The notes under the pieces: generated by a model | The model's input: only the letters and a program-made list of their open reading frames with translations | Database searches by the model: none | What the model was told of the DNA's origin: nothing | Assembly: GCA_947623585.1 (NCBI GenBank) | Contig: CANQHA010000005.1 | Coordinates: 59,247-123,246, forward strand | Source of the DNA: an uncultured Clostridia bacterium | GTDB lineage: Bacteria > Bacillota > Clostridia > Oscillospirales > Ruminococcaceae | Direction of reading: 5' to 3' | Length of the DNA: 64,000 nucleotides | Shown here: in pieces, positions 35,103-42,465 of the stretch | Position numbering within the stretch: the stretch's first letter is position 1 | How the letters are laid out: each line of letters starts with the position of its first letter | Translations under genes and position numbers: made by a program

Positions 35103-35129
35103 AAAAACCCGCCGGCACTTGCCGACGGG
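35103..35129 (-). terminator. Terminator of the flavoprotein gene
   Basis: CCCGTCGGC pairs with GCCGGCGGG on the minus strand, followed by TTTTT (35107-35103). Confidence 0.85.
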
Positions 35130-35150
35130 TTGTATTTTGTATTGTTTCCA

Positions 35151-35696
35151 TCAGATCGAGTCAGCCAAAGCAGCTGCCCTTTCACAGCCGTCAGTCTTGC
35201 CAACATCACCGACATTCAGCACGCCGGGAACAAGCACTTCGCCCACCATCTTCCATTTATTCAAAGCACACATGCGCTCCATCGGAATGCGGACGCCGTC
35301 CATAACAGACATATCATCTTCCTCACAGCAAGTGATAAGCGCGCATTCTTTGCCTGAAATATCCTTGCCGCCCACCACCAGAGAGTAAATGCGGTCGATG
35401 ACACCTTTGATCTGCGCCGGAATGGAATACCAATAAACGGGCATGGTGAAAACAATAGCGTCGGCTTCCAAAATGGCCGGAGCGATTGCGTTGAAGTCGT
35501 CGTCAAATGTACAGGCTTTTCCGGTGGAATAGCAGGTTTCACAGGCGTGGCAGCCACCTACTTTTTTGAACGCTGCGTCGAATCGGGTGACCGTGTGTCC
35601 CTTTGCTTTTGCTTCTTTGATAAAAGCGTCGGTCATTGCAAAACTGTTTCCGTTTTTGCGGGGGCTGCCGGTAATGACAACTATTTTTTTGCTCAT
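35151..35696 (-). CDS. Flavodoxin-family NADPH-dependent FMN reductase
   Basis: 181 residues: VVITGSPRKNGNSFAMTDAF (FMN phosphate loop) near 5-24, GGCHACETCYSTGKACTFDD near 47-66 with four cysteines, and FTMPVYWYSIPAQIKGVIDR near 96-115. This is the iron-sulfur-flavoprotein-like class. It is divergent from an HxlR regulator with a shared control region, the common redox-stress arrangement. Confidence 0.92.
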   Translation of the reverse strand: MSKKIVVITGSPRKNGNSFAMTDAFIKEAKAKGHTVTRFDAAFKKVGGCHACETCYSTGKACTFDDDFNAIAPAILEADAIVFTMPVYWYSIPAQIKGVIDRIYSLVVGGKDISGKECALITCCEEDDMSVMDGVRIPMERMCALNKWKMVGEVLVPGVLNVGDVGKTDGCERAAALADSI

Positions 35697-35722
35697 GATT
35701 GTTACCTCCAGTTTCTAAGGGA

Positions 35723-35804
35723 TTGACTTTTTCCCGTCTTGCACTATAATTATATCATAAACTTATCAAAAAACAAGTACACACATTCAAGTGCGATACT
35801 TACC
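35723..35804. promoter_or_regulatory. Divergent control region with HxlR operator candidate
   Basis: Plus-strand TTGACT (35723-35728), 16-base spacer, TATAAT (35745-35750) for the HxlR gene; the same AT-rich segment serves the flavoprotein gene on the other strand. Downstream lies AAGTACACAC then AAGTGCGATACTT (35776-35803), similar to AGTGCGTACTT beside the second HxlR gene at 56011. Confidence 0.6.
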
Positions 35805-35823
35805 GAAAGGAAAGTGAAAAGAC

Positions 35824-36159
35824 ATGAGTATTGATTGTATTCAGAACGCAAAATTAGAGGACACCGGATTCAATTACACGATGTCCTTGATACAGGGTAA
35901 ATACAAGATGTTTATTCTCTATGCTCTGGCGTGGTTCGGGGTCGTGCGATTCAATGAGATGAAAAAATTTATCGGCAGCATTTCCTATAAGACGCTAAGT
36001 TCGACGCTCAAAGAATTGGAAGCCGATGATTTGGTTCACCGTGAGGAATATCCGCAAATCCCGCCGAAGGTTGAGTACAGTCTGACAGAACGGGGTAAAT
36101 CCTTAATGCCGATTTTAGACCAGATGTGTACTTGGGGAGAGGAACACAGGCAGAAATAG
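35824..36159 (+). CDS. HxlR-family regulator
   Basis: 111 residues with a winged helix: NYTMSLIQGKYKMFILYALA near 18-37, FNEMKKFIGSISYKTLSSTL near 43-62 (recognition helix) and the wing VHREEYPQIPPKVEYSLTERG. One cysteine lies near each end. HxlR proteins commonly sense electrophiles or oxidants and repress adjacent flavoprotein genes, as here. Confidence 0.92.
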   Translation: MSIDCIQNAKLEDTGFNYTMSLIQGKYKMFILYALAWFGVVRFNEMKKFIGSISYKTLSSTLKELEADDLVHREEYPQIPPKVEYSLTERGKSLMPILDQMCTWGEEHRQK

Positions 36160-36368
36160 AGGCTTATCGCGAGCATATGAGCCGTCCGTATGTGACGGGC
36201 AGGGACTTGATCGAAGCGGGAATCGGGCCGTCGGAGCGATTTTCGGAGTATCTTGACTATGCGCATAGGCTGCGGCTTGCGGGAGTGGATAAAGATTCTG
36301 CGCTGAAGCAGACGTTAGCGTTGGCGAGAAAAACGGAGAGAGGGGACAAGGAAAAGAAAGGCACTTGA
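36150..36368 (+). pseudogene. C-terminal remnant resembling a tRNA nucleotidyltransferase
   Basis: The frame EAYREHMSRPYVTGRDLIEA, then GIGPSERFSEYLDYAHRLRL and GVDKDSALKQTLALAR, resembles the C-terminus of CCA-adding/HD-type nucleotidyltransferases (GRDLI..G..P..F.E.L). There is no upstream catalytic part; it begins at the end of the HxlR gene in another frame. I read it as a truncated gene left by rearrangement. The family assignment is tentative. Confidence 0.4.
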
Positions 36369-36428
36369 TTTTTCTTCACAAATGTAGTATTATATAAATG
36401 GAGTAATGTAAGAAAAGGAGTGATTGCA

Positions 36429-37244
36429 ATGCCGGACTATGAGAGCGAGCGCCTGCGTCAGGAGTATATGGCGCGGATACGCGGGTTAAGACCGATAGAC
36501 GATGACTTTATGAGATGTCTGTTCCGCGACAACATACCTCTTGCTCAGATGGTTCTGAGAATTGTGACGGGCATTGAAGATCTGGTTGTAACAGAGCTGT
36601 CTGTCCAAAAGGATTTAAAGCGTCTCGGCGATTCCCGCTCGATCTGTCTTGACGCATACGCCAAGGATTCAAGCGGCAAGATATTTGACCTTGAGATCCA
36701 ACGGGCAGATATAGGAGCTGACGTCCGCAGGGCAAGGTATCATTCAAGTGCAATGGATATAGAAAATCTGAAAGCGGGGCAGGATTTCAGCGAGCTGCCC
36801 GAGACCTATACGATTTTCATAACCGAGAATGATTTTTTCAGAAAAGGCAGAGCGGTTTACCGCTTTGAAAGAATGGACACCGAAGACAACACACCATTCA
36901 ACGACGGCGAGCATATACTCTATGTCAATGGTGCGTTCAGGGACAGTTCGGATATAGGCAGGCTGATGCACGACTTTTCCTGCTGGAATCCGGAAGATAT
37001 GAATTATGATTTATTGAGAGATAAAGCAAGATATTTCAAAGAAGATGCGAAAGGAGTATCCGATATGTGCAGAGTATTTGAAGAAGTTAAGAATGAAGGA
37101 ATCAGAATAGGAAAAGACGAAGCCACCATAGGCAACATTAAGAGCATAATGGAAACCTTGAATATAACTTCCAAGCAGGCTATGGATATGCTTAAGATTT
37201 CTGCCGAGAAGCAGGAGGAGTATTCCAAGTTACTAAATTCGTGA
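36429..37244 (+). CDS. PD-(D/E)XK nuclease family transposase (Rpn/PDDEXK_2-like)
   Basis: 271 residues from the ATG at 36429. DDDFMRCLFRDNIPLAQMVL opens the domain; ICLDAYAKDSSGKIFDLEIQ near 78-97 gives the nuclease D...E-x-Q core; YHSSAMDIENLKAGQDFSEL and YTIFITENDFF follow. These PDDEXK_2 proteins resemble recombination-promoting nucleases and occur in many copies in Clostridia. The C-terminal EEVKNEGIRIG helix is duplicated in the next reading frame. Confidence 0.88.
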   Translation: MPDYESERLRQEYMARIRGLRPIDDDFMRCLFRDNIPLAQMVLRIVTGIEDLVVTELSVQKDLKRLGDSRSICLDAYAKDSSGKIFDLEIQRADIGADVRRARYHSSAMDIENLKAGQDFSELPETYTIFITENDFFRKGRAVYRFERMDTEDNTPFNDGEHILYVNGAFRDSSDIGRLMHDFSCWNPEDMNYDLLRDKARYFKEDAKGVSDMCRVFEEVKNEGIRIGKDEATIGNIKSIMETLNITSKQAMDMLKISAEKQEEYSKLLNS

Positions 37245-37259
37245 CGAGGAGCGGCAAAT

Positions 37260-37502
37260 ATGTGCAGAATATTTGAGGAAGTTAAGAATGAAGGAATCAG
37301 GATAGGAGAAATCAGAGGCAAGGAAATAGGCGAAGCGATAGGCAAAGAGATAGGCAGAGAAATGGGAAAGGAGCAGGCGAGGTTAGACGGCATTAGAGCC
37401 ATTATGTCCTCTCTTGATTTGTCGCTGTCTCAAGCCATGGAGGTTTTGAAGATTCCTATTGAACTCCGCGAGAAGTACTCTGAAAAGTTGGGCTGCAAAT
37501 AA
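37260..37502 (+). CDS. Duplicated C-terminal tail of the transposase-like gene
   Basis: 80 residues beginning MCRIFEEVKNEGIRIGEIRG, matching the tail of the previous gene (MCRVFEEVKNEGIRIGKDEA) and then its ending (AMxxLKIxxExxxxYSxxL). Between lies a KEIGEAIGKEIGREMGKEQ expansion. It contains no nuclease core, so it is a fragment, perhaps a partial tandem duplication. GAGGAGCGG provides a usable ribosome-binding site. Confidence 0.65.
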   Translation: MCRIFEEVKNEGIRIGEIRGKEIGEAIGKEIGREMGKEQARLDGIRAIMSSLDLSLSQAMEVLKIPIELREKYSEKLGCK

Positions 37503-37513
37503 CTTATATGTGC

Positions 37514-37547
37514 AAAACCGCACGGGCGCGATGCCTGTGCGGTTTTT
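37514..37547 (+). terminator. Intrinsic terminator
   Basis: AAAACCGCACGGGC pairs with GCCTGTGCGGTTTTT. The following 37548-37734 contains no recognisable gene. Confidence 0.9.
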
Positions 37548-37734
37548 GACATGACCGATAATTTTTAGAATAAAATGAAGTTCACTGGAAACTTAGGTAC
37601 ATTTGGCAGCAACTTTTCAGTTTACACCGGAATTATAATAAGAACGGCTTTCAAATATCAGGGGCGGAAGCGCAGTTACTACACGGTTTTTGCGGAAGAA
37701 ATATATTGCGTTTTGGGGCTGTTCAAAAATAGTG

Positions 37735-39072
37735 TTAAGTAATATTTTCCTTCCTTCCCATCCCCGCAAATACCGCAAAGCACATTATGATCTGCAAAAA
37801 CGTTGAGCAGGGCGTTGCAAGACCAATCAAAAACAGCGAGCCCCTGCCGAAATGCTGCATTAAAAACGCAACGGGGATCCTCACCAAAAACGCCCCGATG
37901 ACGCCTTGAACCATCACAAATTTTGTCTGCTGAATGCCGTTGTAATAGCCGATAAAGCAGAACAGGAAGCAGGTCAGCAGGCAGTCAATCGCGTAGGCTT
38001 TGAGGTAGTCCCACGCGTTGATGACGGCAGCTTGGTCATTCGAGAAAATCCCCGCCAAAAGGTCGCCGTGGAAGAAGGTTATCAGAAACATTATGAACCC
38101 GAAAACCGCCGAAACCGCAAAGCCTGTCAGCAGCGCAGACTTTGCCCGCTTCGGCTTCCCTGCGCCGTAATTCTGAGCCACAAATGCGGACATCGACTGC
38201 ATGAACGCCTCGGGTACGAGCATTATGAACGCGCAGACTTTTTCGGCGACGCCGACTCCCGCCGATGCTGTCAGCCCGAGATTGTTGACGATTGCAAACG
38301 TCACCAAAAACGAGATTCCGACGAGAAAATCCTGCAGGGCGATAGGCGTGCCGATGCGGAAAATCGCCCCTGCGCTCGGCTTATGAAGCCGTATATGCGA
38401 CCGGTGAAACTCAAACGGCAGCTTCTTTTTCCGTATGATGAACAACGAGATTATCACGCTGATAAGCTGCGCCAGAACTGTTGCCAACGCTGCTCCCGAC
38501 GAGCCTAAACCTAATCCCGCCACCAGCGCGAAATCGCCTATAATATTGCATACGCAGGCAATGCCGACGGCTATAAGCGGCGTTTTTGAATCGCCCAAGC
38601 CTCTGAAAATGCTGCCTAAAAGATTGTATGCCGTGATTATCAGAAACCCTGCGCCGCATATTCTTATGTAGCTTGCAGTGAGCGCAAACGCCTCCTCAGG
38701 AGCCTGCATGACCTTTGCAAGAACCTCCGCTCCCGAAACGCCGATAGCGGTGAAAATAAGTCCCGCGGCCGTGAGTATGACAAGCCCCGTGCCTATTATT
38801 TCCAAGGCTTCGTCCGAACGGTTTTGACCGATTTTTTCGCCGATTGCGACGGTTATTCCCATAGAAAAGCTCACAAGAAGATTTGTAAGAGTCAGGACTA
38901 TCTGCGAACCCGTCGAAACAGCCGAAACCGCCGCATTATCGCTGAATTTGCCGACGACAAACAGATCGACCGCGCCGTACATCGCCTGCAAGAACATCGC
39001 AAACAGAACAGGCAGCATAAAATTCAGCAGCTTCGGCAGAATCGCGCCGCTTGTAAAATTCTTTTCTTCCAT
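37735..39072 (-). CDS. MATE-family multidrug efflux transporter
   Basis: 445 residues, twelve hydrophobic segments, LNFMLPVLFAMFLQAMYGAV near 15-34 and VDLFVVGKFSDNAAVSAV next, then the second-half counterpart PIALQDFLVGISFLVTFAIV. Typical DinF/NorM-type exporter. The gene is preceded on the same transcript by a terminator-like hairpin and a tiny upstream reading frame, suggesting attenuation control. GCGGAGG gives the start. Confidence 0.93.
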   Translation of the reverse strand: MEEKNFTSGAILPKLLNFMLPVLFAMFLQAMYGAVDLFVVGKFSDNAAVSAVSTGSQIVLTLTNLLVSFSMGITVAIGEKIGQNRSDEALEIIGTGLVILTAAGLIFTAIGVSGAEVLAKVMQAPEEAFALTASYIRICGAGFLIITAYNLLGSIFRGLGDSKTPLIAVGIACVCNIIGDFALVAGLGLGSSGAALATVLAQLISVIISLFIIRKKKLPFEFHRSHIRLHKPSAGAIFRIGTPIALQDFLVGISFLVTFAIVNNLGLTASAGVGVAEKVCAFIMLVPEAFMQSMSAFVAQNYGAGKPKRAKSALLTGFAVSAVFGFIMFLITFFHGDLLAGIFSNDQAAVINAWDYLKAYAIDCLLTCFLFCFIGYYNGIQQTKFVMVQGVIGAFLVRIPVAFLMQHFGRGSLFLIGLATPCSTFLQIIMCFAVFAGMGRKENIT

Positions 39073-39089
39073 AAAACCTCCGCAAAAAA

Positions 39090-39133
39090 GCCGGATAAAA
39101 CAGCAGGCGTTTCAGCCTGCGGTCTTATCCGGC
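39090..39133 (-). promoter_or_regulatory. Terminator-like attenuator in the MATE leader
   Basis: On the minus strand GCCGGATAA (39133-39125) pairs with TTATCCGGC (39098-39090) and an inner GCAGGC/GCCTGC stem, followed by TTTTTT and then the GCGGAGG site. A six-codon frame MKCNAG, ending in TAA inside the 5' arm, lies just upstream. Confidence 0.65.
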
Positions 39134-39178
39134 ATTACATTTCATATGAACGTTTTGCCCTCCGAACCGGCAAGGTGT

Positions 39179-39207
39179 ATTATAGCACGGCGGGGAGGGA
39201 ATGTCAA
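39179..39207 (-). promoter_or_regulatory. Consensus promoter of the MATE gene
   Basis: Minus strand TTGACA (39207-39202), 17-base spacer, TATAAT (39184-39179). The transcript would carry a leader of about 100 bases. Confidence 0.9.
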
Positions 39208-39317
39208 GGAAGCGGCGGCTTGGGGAGTGTCCTATCCGCCCACATTTAAGCCCAAAGCAGTTAATGGAAAGCGATTAGTAGCGGCGAATCACCAAGCAAA
39301 AATTTTTTATAATGTGG

Positions 39318-39797
39318 TCGTTTATGTTCAGCAATGCGAAGAGATACGATGTGAAGGGGAAAAAGTATTTTGAATATCCCTCAAAATACTATTGTACTGA
39401 CGTCGGGCTGAGAAACGCCCGCCTCGGTTTCAGGCAGCAGGAAGAAACGCACATCATGGAAAATATCATATACAATGAGCTTTTGCGCCGCGATTATTTG
39501 GTTGATGTCGGCGTTGTGGAGATTTCGGAAAGCCGAAACGGCGCAAGGTCGAGGAAGCAGTGCGAGATCGATTTTATTGTGAACCGTGGAGCGAAGAAAT
39601 ACTATATTCAATCTGCGCTTAATGTGAGCGATCCGTCAAAGCTGGATTCAGAACTGCGCCCGCTTAAAAGCACTAATGACTTTTTCAAAAAAATCATTAT
39701 AAGCAAGACCTCAATGAAGCCATGGACAGACGAGGACGGTATTCTGCATTCCGGACTTTATGAATTCCTGCTGAACGATAATGCTCTGGAATTATAA
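39318..39797 (+). pseudogene. C-terminal remnant of a DUF4143 ATPase
   Basis: About 159 residues: YFEYPSKYYCTDVGLRNARL, THIMENIIYNELLRRDYLVD and QCEIDFIVNRGAKKYYIQSA are the DUF4143 second half of a different AAA_14 subfamily from those at 32048 and 33507. The P-loop half is missing and no ribosome-binding site precedes it. A 5' truncation by rearrangement next to the MATE gene is the simplest reading. Confidence 0.75.
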
Positions 39798-40041
39798 TAA
39801 AGGTGTGAAAGATCTGTTCTTACATTAACTTTGCGGATATTCAAGTCAATAGTACCTGCCGTTTTTGACAGGTGCTTAATTATTTAGCATATCCAATCGC
39901 TCATTCACTTATCTTGCGAACAGCATGAACGAAACAGTATCAAGCCTTGAAGTAATATATTCAGGTTGCGGAACAATGCATGATAGAATTATAACAATAT
40001 TTAAATGATTTTGAAAAAAGAACAATCTGAAACCGTATATT

Positions 40042-40085
40042 ATCTTCCTGAAGCGTCGCTTCAATAATATTTCAGGAAGATTTTT
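40042..40085 (+). terminator. Terminator-like hairpin before the mini-element
   Basis: ATCTTCCTGAA (40042-40052) pairs with TTCAGGAAGAT (40071-40081) and TTTTT follows, ending directly at the next ATG. The gap 39798-40041 has no gene I can support. Confidence 0.75.
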
Positions 40086-40172
40086 ATGTCTAAGATTACT
40101 GTGATTGTGGTGGAGCCCAGTAAAAAGCCGTATATCAAAGAAATCGAGAATAACACCTTTATAATCTTATAG
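40086..40172 (+). pseudogene. Truncated DUF3846-like gene
   Basis: 28 codons, MSKITVIVVEPSKKPYIKEI then ENNTFIIL and stop. The opening VVEPxKKPYxKEI is the start of DUF3846 proteins, which are carried by integrative conjugative elements; the remaining ~100 residues are absent. It probably marks a deletion junction inside an element. Confidence 0.6.
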
Positions 40173-40187
40173 AGAGTAGGTGCTTTT

Positions 40188-41474
40188 ATGCCAAAAGCAA
40201 GAGCAAACGGAGAGGGGAGTATCCGCCAAAGATCGGACGGACGGTATGAGGTCAAGATAATCCTCGGAATAGATTTCAAAACCGGAAAGCCCAAGAGGAT
40301 TTCCAAATACGCCGCCACGCAGGAGGAGGCTGTCAAAATCCTGCACGAGATGTCATTTGTAAACGACCATGCGCCCAAAACGTTTAAGCCCGTCAAGCTG
40401 GGTGAGTGGCTCGATGTTTGTCTGAATGTCTATATGAAAAACTCGCTGAAACAATCCACCTATTTGAGCTACGAAAGTTATATCAGGCTGTACTTCAAGC
40501 CGAGTTTGGGCGACGTGCTGCTTCGGGATCTGACACCGAGGCTGCTTCAGCAGTATTACAACTATCTTTTTGAGAGCGGAACGCTCGCCTCGAAGTCTAT
40601 CTCAAACCTCAATCTGTTTTTGCACCGTGCGCTGTCCTATGCCGTCGCGGAGGGCTACATCACATTCAATCCGACCGAAACGGTTGCGATTCCGAGGGGT
40701 GAGAAAACGCAGATAGTGATTCTCACACGCGACGAGCAGTTCGCGCTGATGAATGCGAGCTATGCACACCGCTACGGAGTGTTCGTCAGACTGGTGCTGT
40801 TCACGGGGTTGCGTCTCGGCGAGCTTCTGGGGCTGATGTGGCAGGACGTAGATTTTGCGGGAGGGCTTCTGTATGTCCGCAGGACGTTAAACCGCCTGAA
40901 CAAGGTCAATCGCCCGACGAATCCAAATGAAGCAACCACGGAGATTGTCATTCAGTCACCTAAGTCAGAAAATTCATACAGAAGCGTTCCGCTCCTTCCG
41001 AACGTGCAGGCAGAGCTGCTCCAATGGCGAGAGATTCAGAGGCAGGACGCAATCATGAACGCAGGCTGCTACTATGACAGCGGAATGCTTGTGACAAATC
41101 CATATGGAGGATATGTCGAGCCGAGGACGTTCAAGGATTACTATGACGCCATTTTGAAGTCAGCAGGGCTTCCGCACTTTACTTTTCACGCTCTGAGGCA
41201 CACATTTGCTTCAAGGGCTTTGGAACAGGGAATGGACGCCAAGACGCTTTCGATGATACTCGGTCATTCGTCCGTGTCGTTCACTCTCGATACATATGCT
41301 CATGTCCTGACAGACCATAAGATTGAGGAGATGAAGCGTATGCAATCGGTGTTCAATCAGGCGCAGTTTTCGCAGATGATCACGCCTTTGTCGCCGAACA
41401 CCCCGCCTAATATAACGCTCACGAGCAACGACAAAGATGACGATGACGAAACGCCGCTAAAAAAAGCGAAATAA
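40188..41474 (+). CDS. int: Tyrosine integrase
   Basis: 428 residues, an intact phage/ICE-type integrase: AP2-like N-terminus (GSIRQRSDGRYEVKIILGID), core-binding domain (LKQSTYLSYESYIRLYFKPS), then FTGLRLGELLGLMW, HALRHTFASRAL and LGHSSVSFTLDTYAHV with the R-H-R-H-Y set. It differs clearly from the integrase at 23343. The C-terminal ~40 residues are low-complexity and acidic. Confidence 0.95.
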   Translation: MPKARANGEGSIRQRSDGRYEVKIILGIDFKTGKPKRISKYAATQEEAVKILHEMSFVNDHAPKTFKPVKLGEWLDVCLNVYMKNSLKQSTYLSYESYIRLYFKPSLGDVLLRDLTPRLLQQYYNYLFESGTLASKSISNLNLFLHRALSYAVAEGYITFNPTETVAIPRGEKTQIVILTRDEQFALMNASYAHRYGVFVRLVLFTGLRLGELLGLMWQDVDFAGGLLYVRRTLNRLNKVNRPTNPNEATTEIVIQSPKSENSYRSVPLLPNVQAELLQWREIQRQDAIMNAGCYYDSGMLVTNPYGGYVEPRTFKDYYDAILKSAGLPHFTFHALRHTFASRALEQGMDAKTLSMILGHSSVSFTLDTYAHVLTDHKIEEMKRMQSVFNQAQFSQMITPLSPNTPPNITLTSNDKDDDDETPLKKAK

Positions 41475-41519
41475 AACATTACGGCGAACAAACATCTATG
41501 TAAAACTTCGGGGCCCCGA

Positions 41520-41546
41520 GGGGAAGGACGGCTGCCGTTCTTCCCC
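41520..41546. terminator. Hairpin after the integrase
   Basis: GGGGAAGGACGG pairs with CCGTTCTTCCCC; a T run is lacking, so termination would be weak. Confidence 0.5.
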
Positions 41547-41667
41547 TTGCGTCAAATATACGGAGATAGGAATCTAAGATATAATAATATTTCATATTAG
41601 ATAATATAATAAATACTTTAATGTATTCTAATATCCATATATACAAAGTTATATAGGAGGAATCTGT

Positions 41668-42153
41668 ATGGCAATATTTAAGACAGCGAACGGAAGGGGA
41701 AAATATTATGACTTGCAGTCCAAGGAAAACGTCATAGATTATATATTTAATATGAAAAAGATGCCCCATAACTACCGTGGATATTATGGTGTAGACATTA
41801 AGAATCCGGCAGAGAGCATGGAGATTGTTTCAGCGCAGTTTGGTAAAACCGACGGGGTGCAGCTAAGACATTTTATAATATCATTCGAGCCGGGAGAGCT
41901 TATGGACATAATGAATGCAAATATTATCGCTCATCAGGTTTGCAGATATTTGAATACGCAGTTTCAGGCTGTTTATGCGGTACATGAGAATCCCGCAAAT
42001 CCTCATATACATATAGTGATGAACTCAGTGAGCTATGTTGACGGACACCGATACTATGGGACAAAGAAGGAACACCACGCGATGATGGATACCATTCGTA
42101 GGGTGCTTAGGGAGTATTGCATTAAAGAGCTGAGATACGTTTCTAATTCTTAA
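41668..42153 (+). CDS. Short relaxase-domain protein
   Basis: 161 residues comprising only a VirD2/MobA-type relaxase N-domain: YYDLQSKENVIDYIFNMKKM, then FIISFEPGELMDIMNANIIA, and the histidine motif NPHIHIVMNSVSYVDG near 116-131. A full relaxase would be two to three times longer. TATAGGAGGAATCTGT supplies a strong start. With the integrase it makes a minimal mobilizable element, perhaps a deletion derivative. Confidence 0.85.
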   Translation: MAIFKTANGRGKYYDLQSKENVIDYIFNMKKMPHNYRGYYGVDIKNPAESMEIVSAQFGKTDGVQLRHFIISFEPGELMDIMNANIIAHQVCRYLNTQFQAVYAVHENPANPHIHIVMNSVSYVDGHRYYGTKKEHHAMMDTIRRVLREYCIKELRYVSNS

Positions 42154-42211
42154 TTTTTTGTATCTGAATTGACGAGGGGGTTCTGCGCGGCTTGATAAAG
42201 GGCGATGTGGG

Positions 42212-42248
42212 AGAGGGGAGAGCGAGTACGCGAAGAAAAACGGGCTGA
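42212..42248. repeat. GGGAGA-rich dispersed segment, second copy
   Basis: GGGAGAGGGGAGAGCGAG and AAAAACGGGCTGA match the segment at 15990-16035. Confidence 0.5.
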
Positions 42249-42274
42249 AAGGTATAAAATCAGTTATAACCCCC

Positions 42275-42331
42275 GGTTCTAACTGCTGAACCAATCAAGA
42301 CTTCCTTTGTTGTCTTGCGGTGTGATAAAAT
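42275..42331 (+). promoter_or_regulatory. Bipartite dyad plus -10, site 1
   Basis: Dyad 1 GGTTC at 42275-42279, eight bases, GAACC at 42288-42292. Dyad 2 CAAGAC (42296-42301) with GTCTTG (42312-42317), starting with the ACTTCC common to all sites. A TAAAAT -10 box follows at 42326-42331 with no good -35. Upstream of the frameshifted esterase gene. Confidence 0.75.
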
Positions 42332-42458
42332 AGAAAATAGAAGATAGATGATTAGAGGATAGAAATGCTTGCCCGAAGCAGATTATAGGCGTTTTCAGCA
42401 CATTCTATCTTCCAACTTCTAACTTCTATCCTCTAACATCTACCCTCTAACCGAAGGA
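42332..42458. repeat. Purine/pyrimidine inverted repeat, unit 1
   Basis: Left arm of AGAAGATAGA and AGAGGATAGA words, a spacer, then a right arm of their complements (TCTATCTTCC, TCTATCCTCTAA). Lies between site 1 and the esterase start. Confidence 0.75.
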
Positions 42459-42465
42459 GTCTGCT

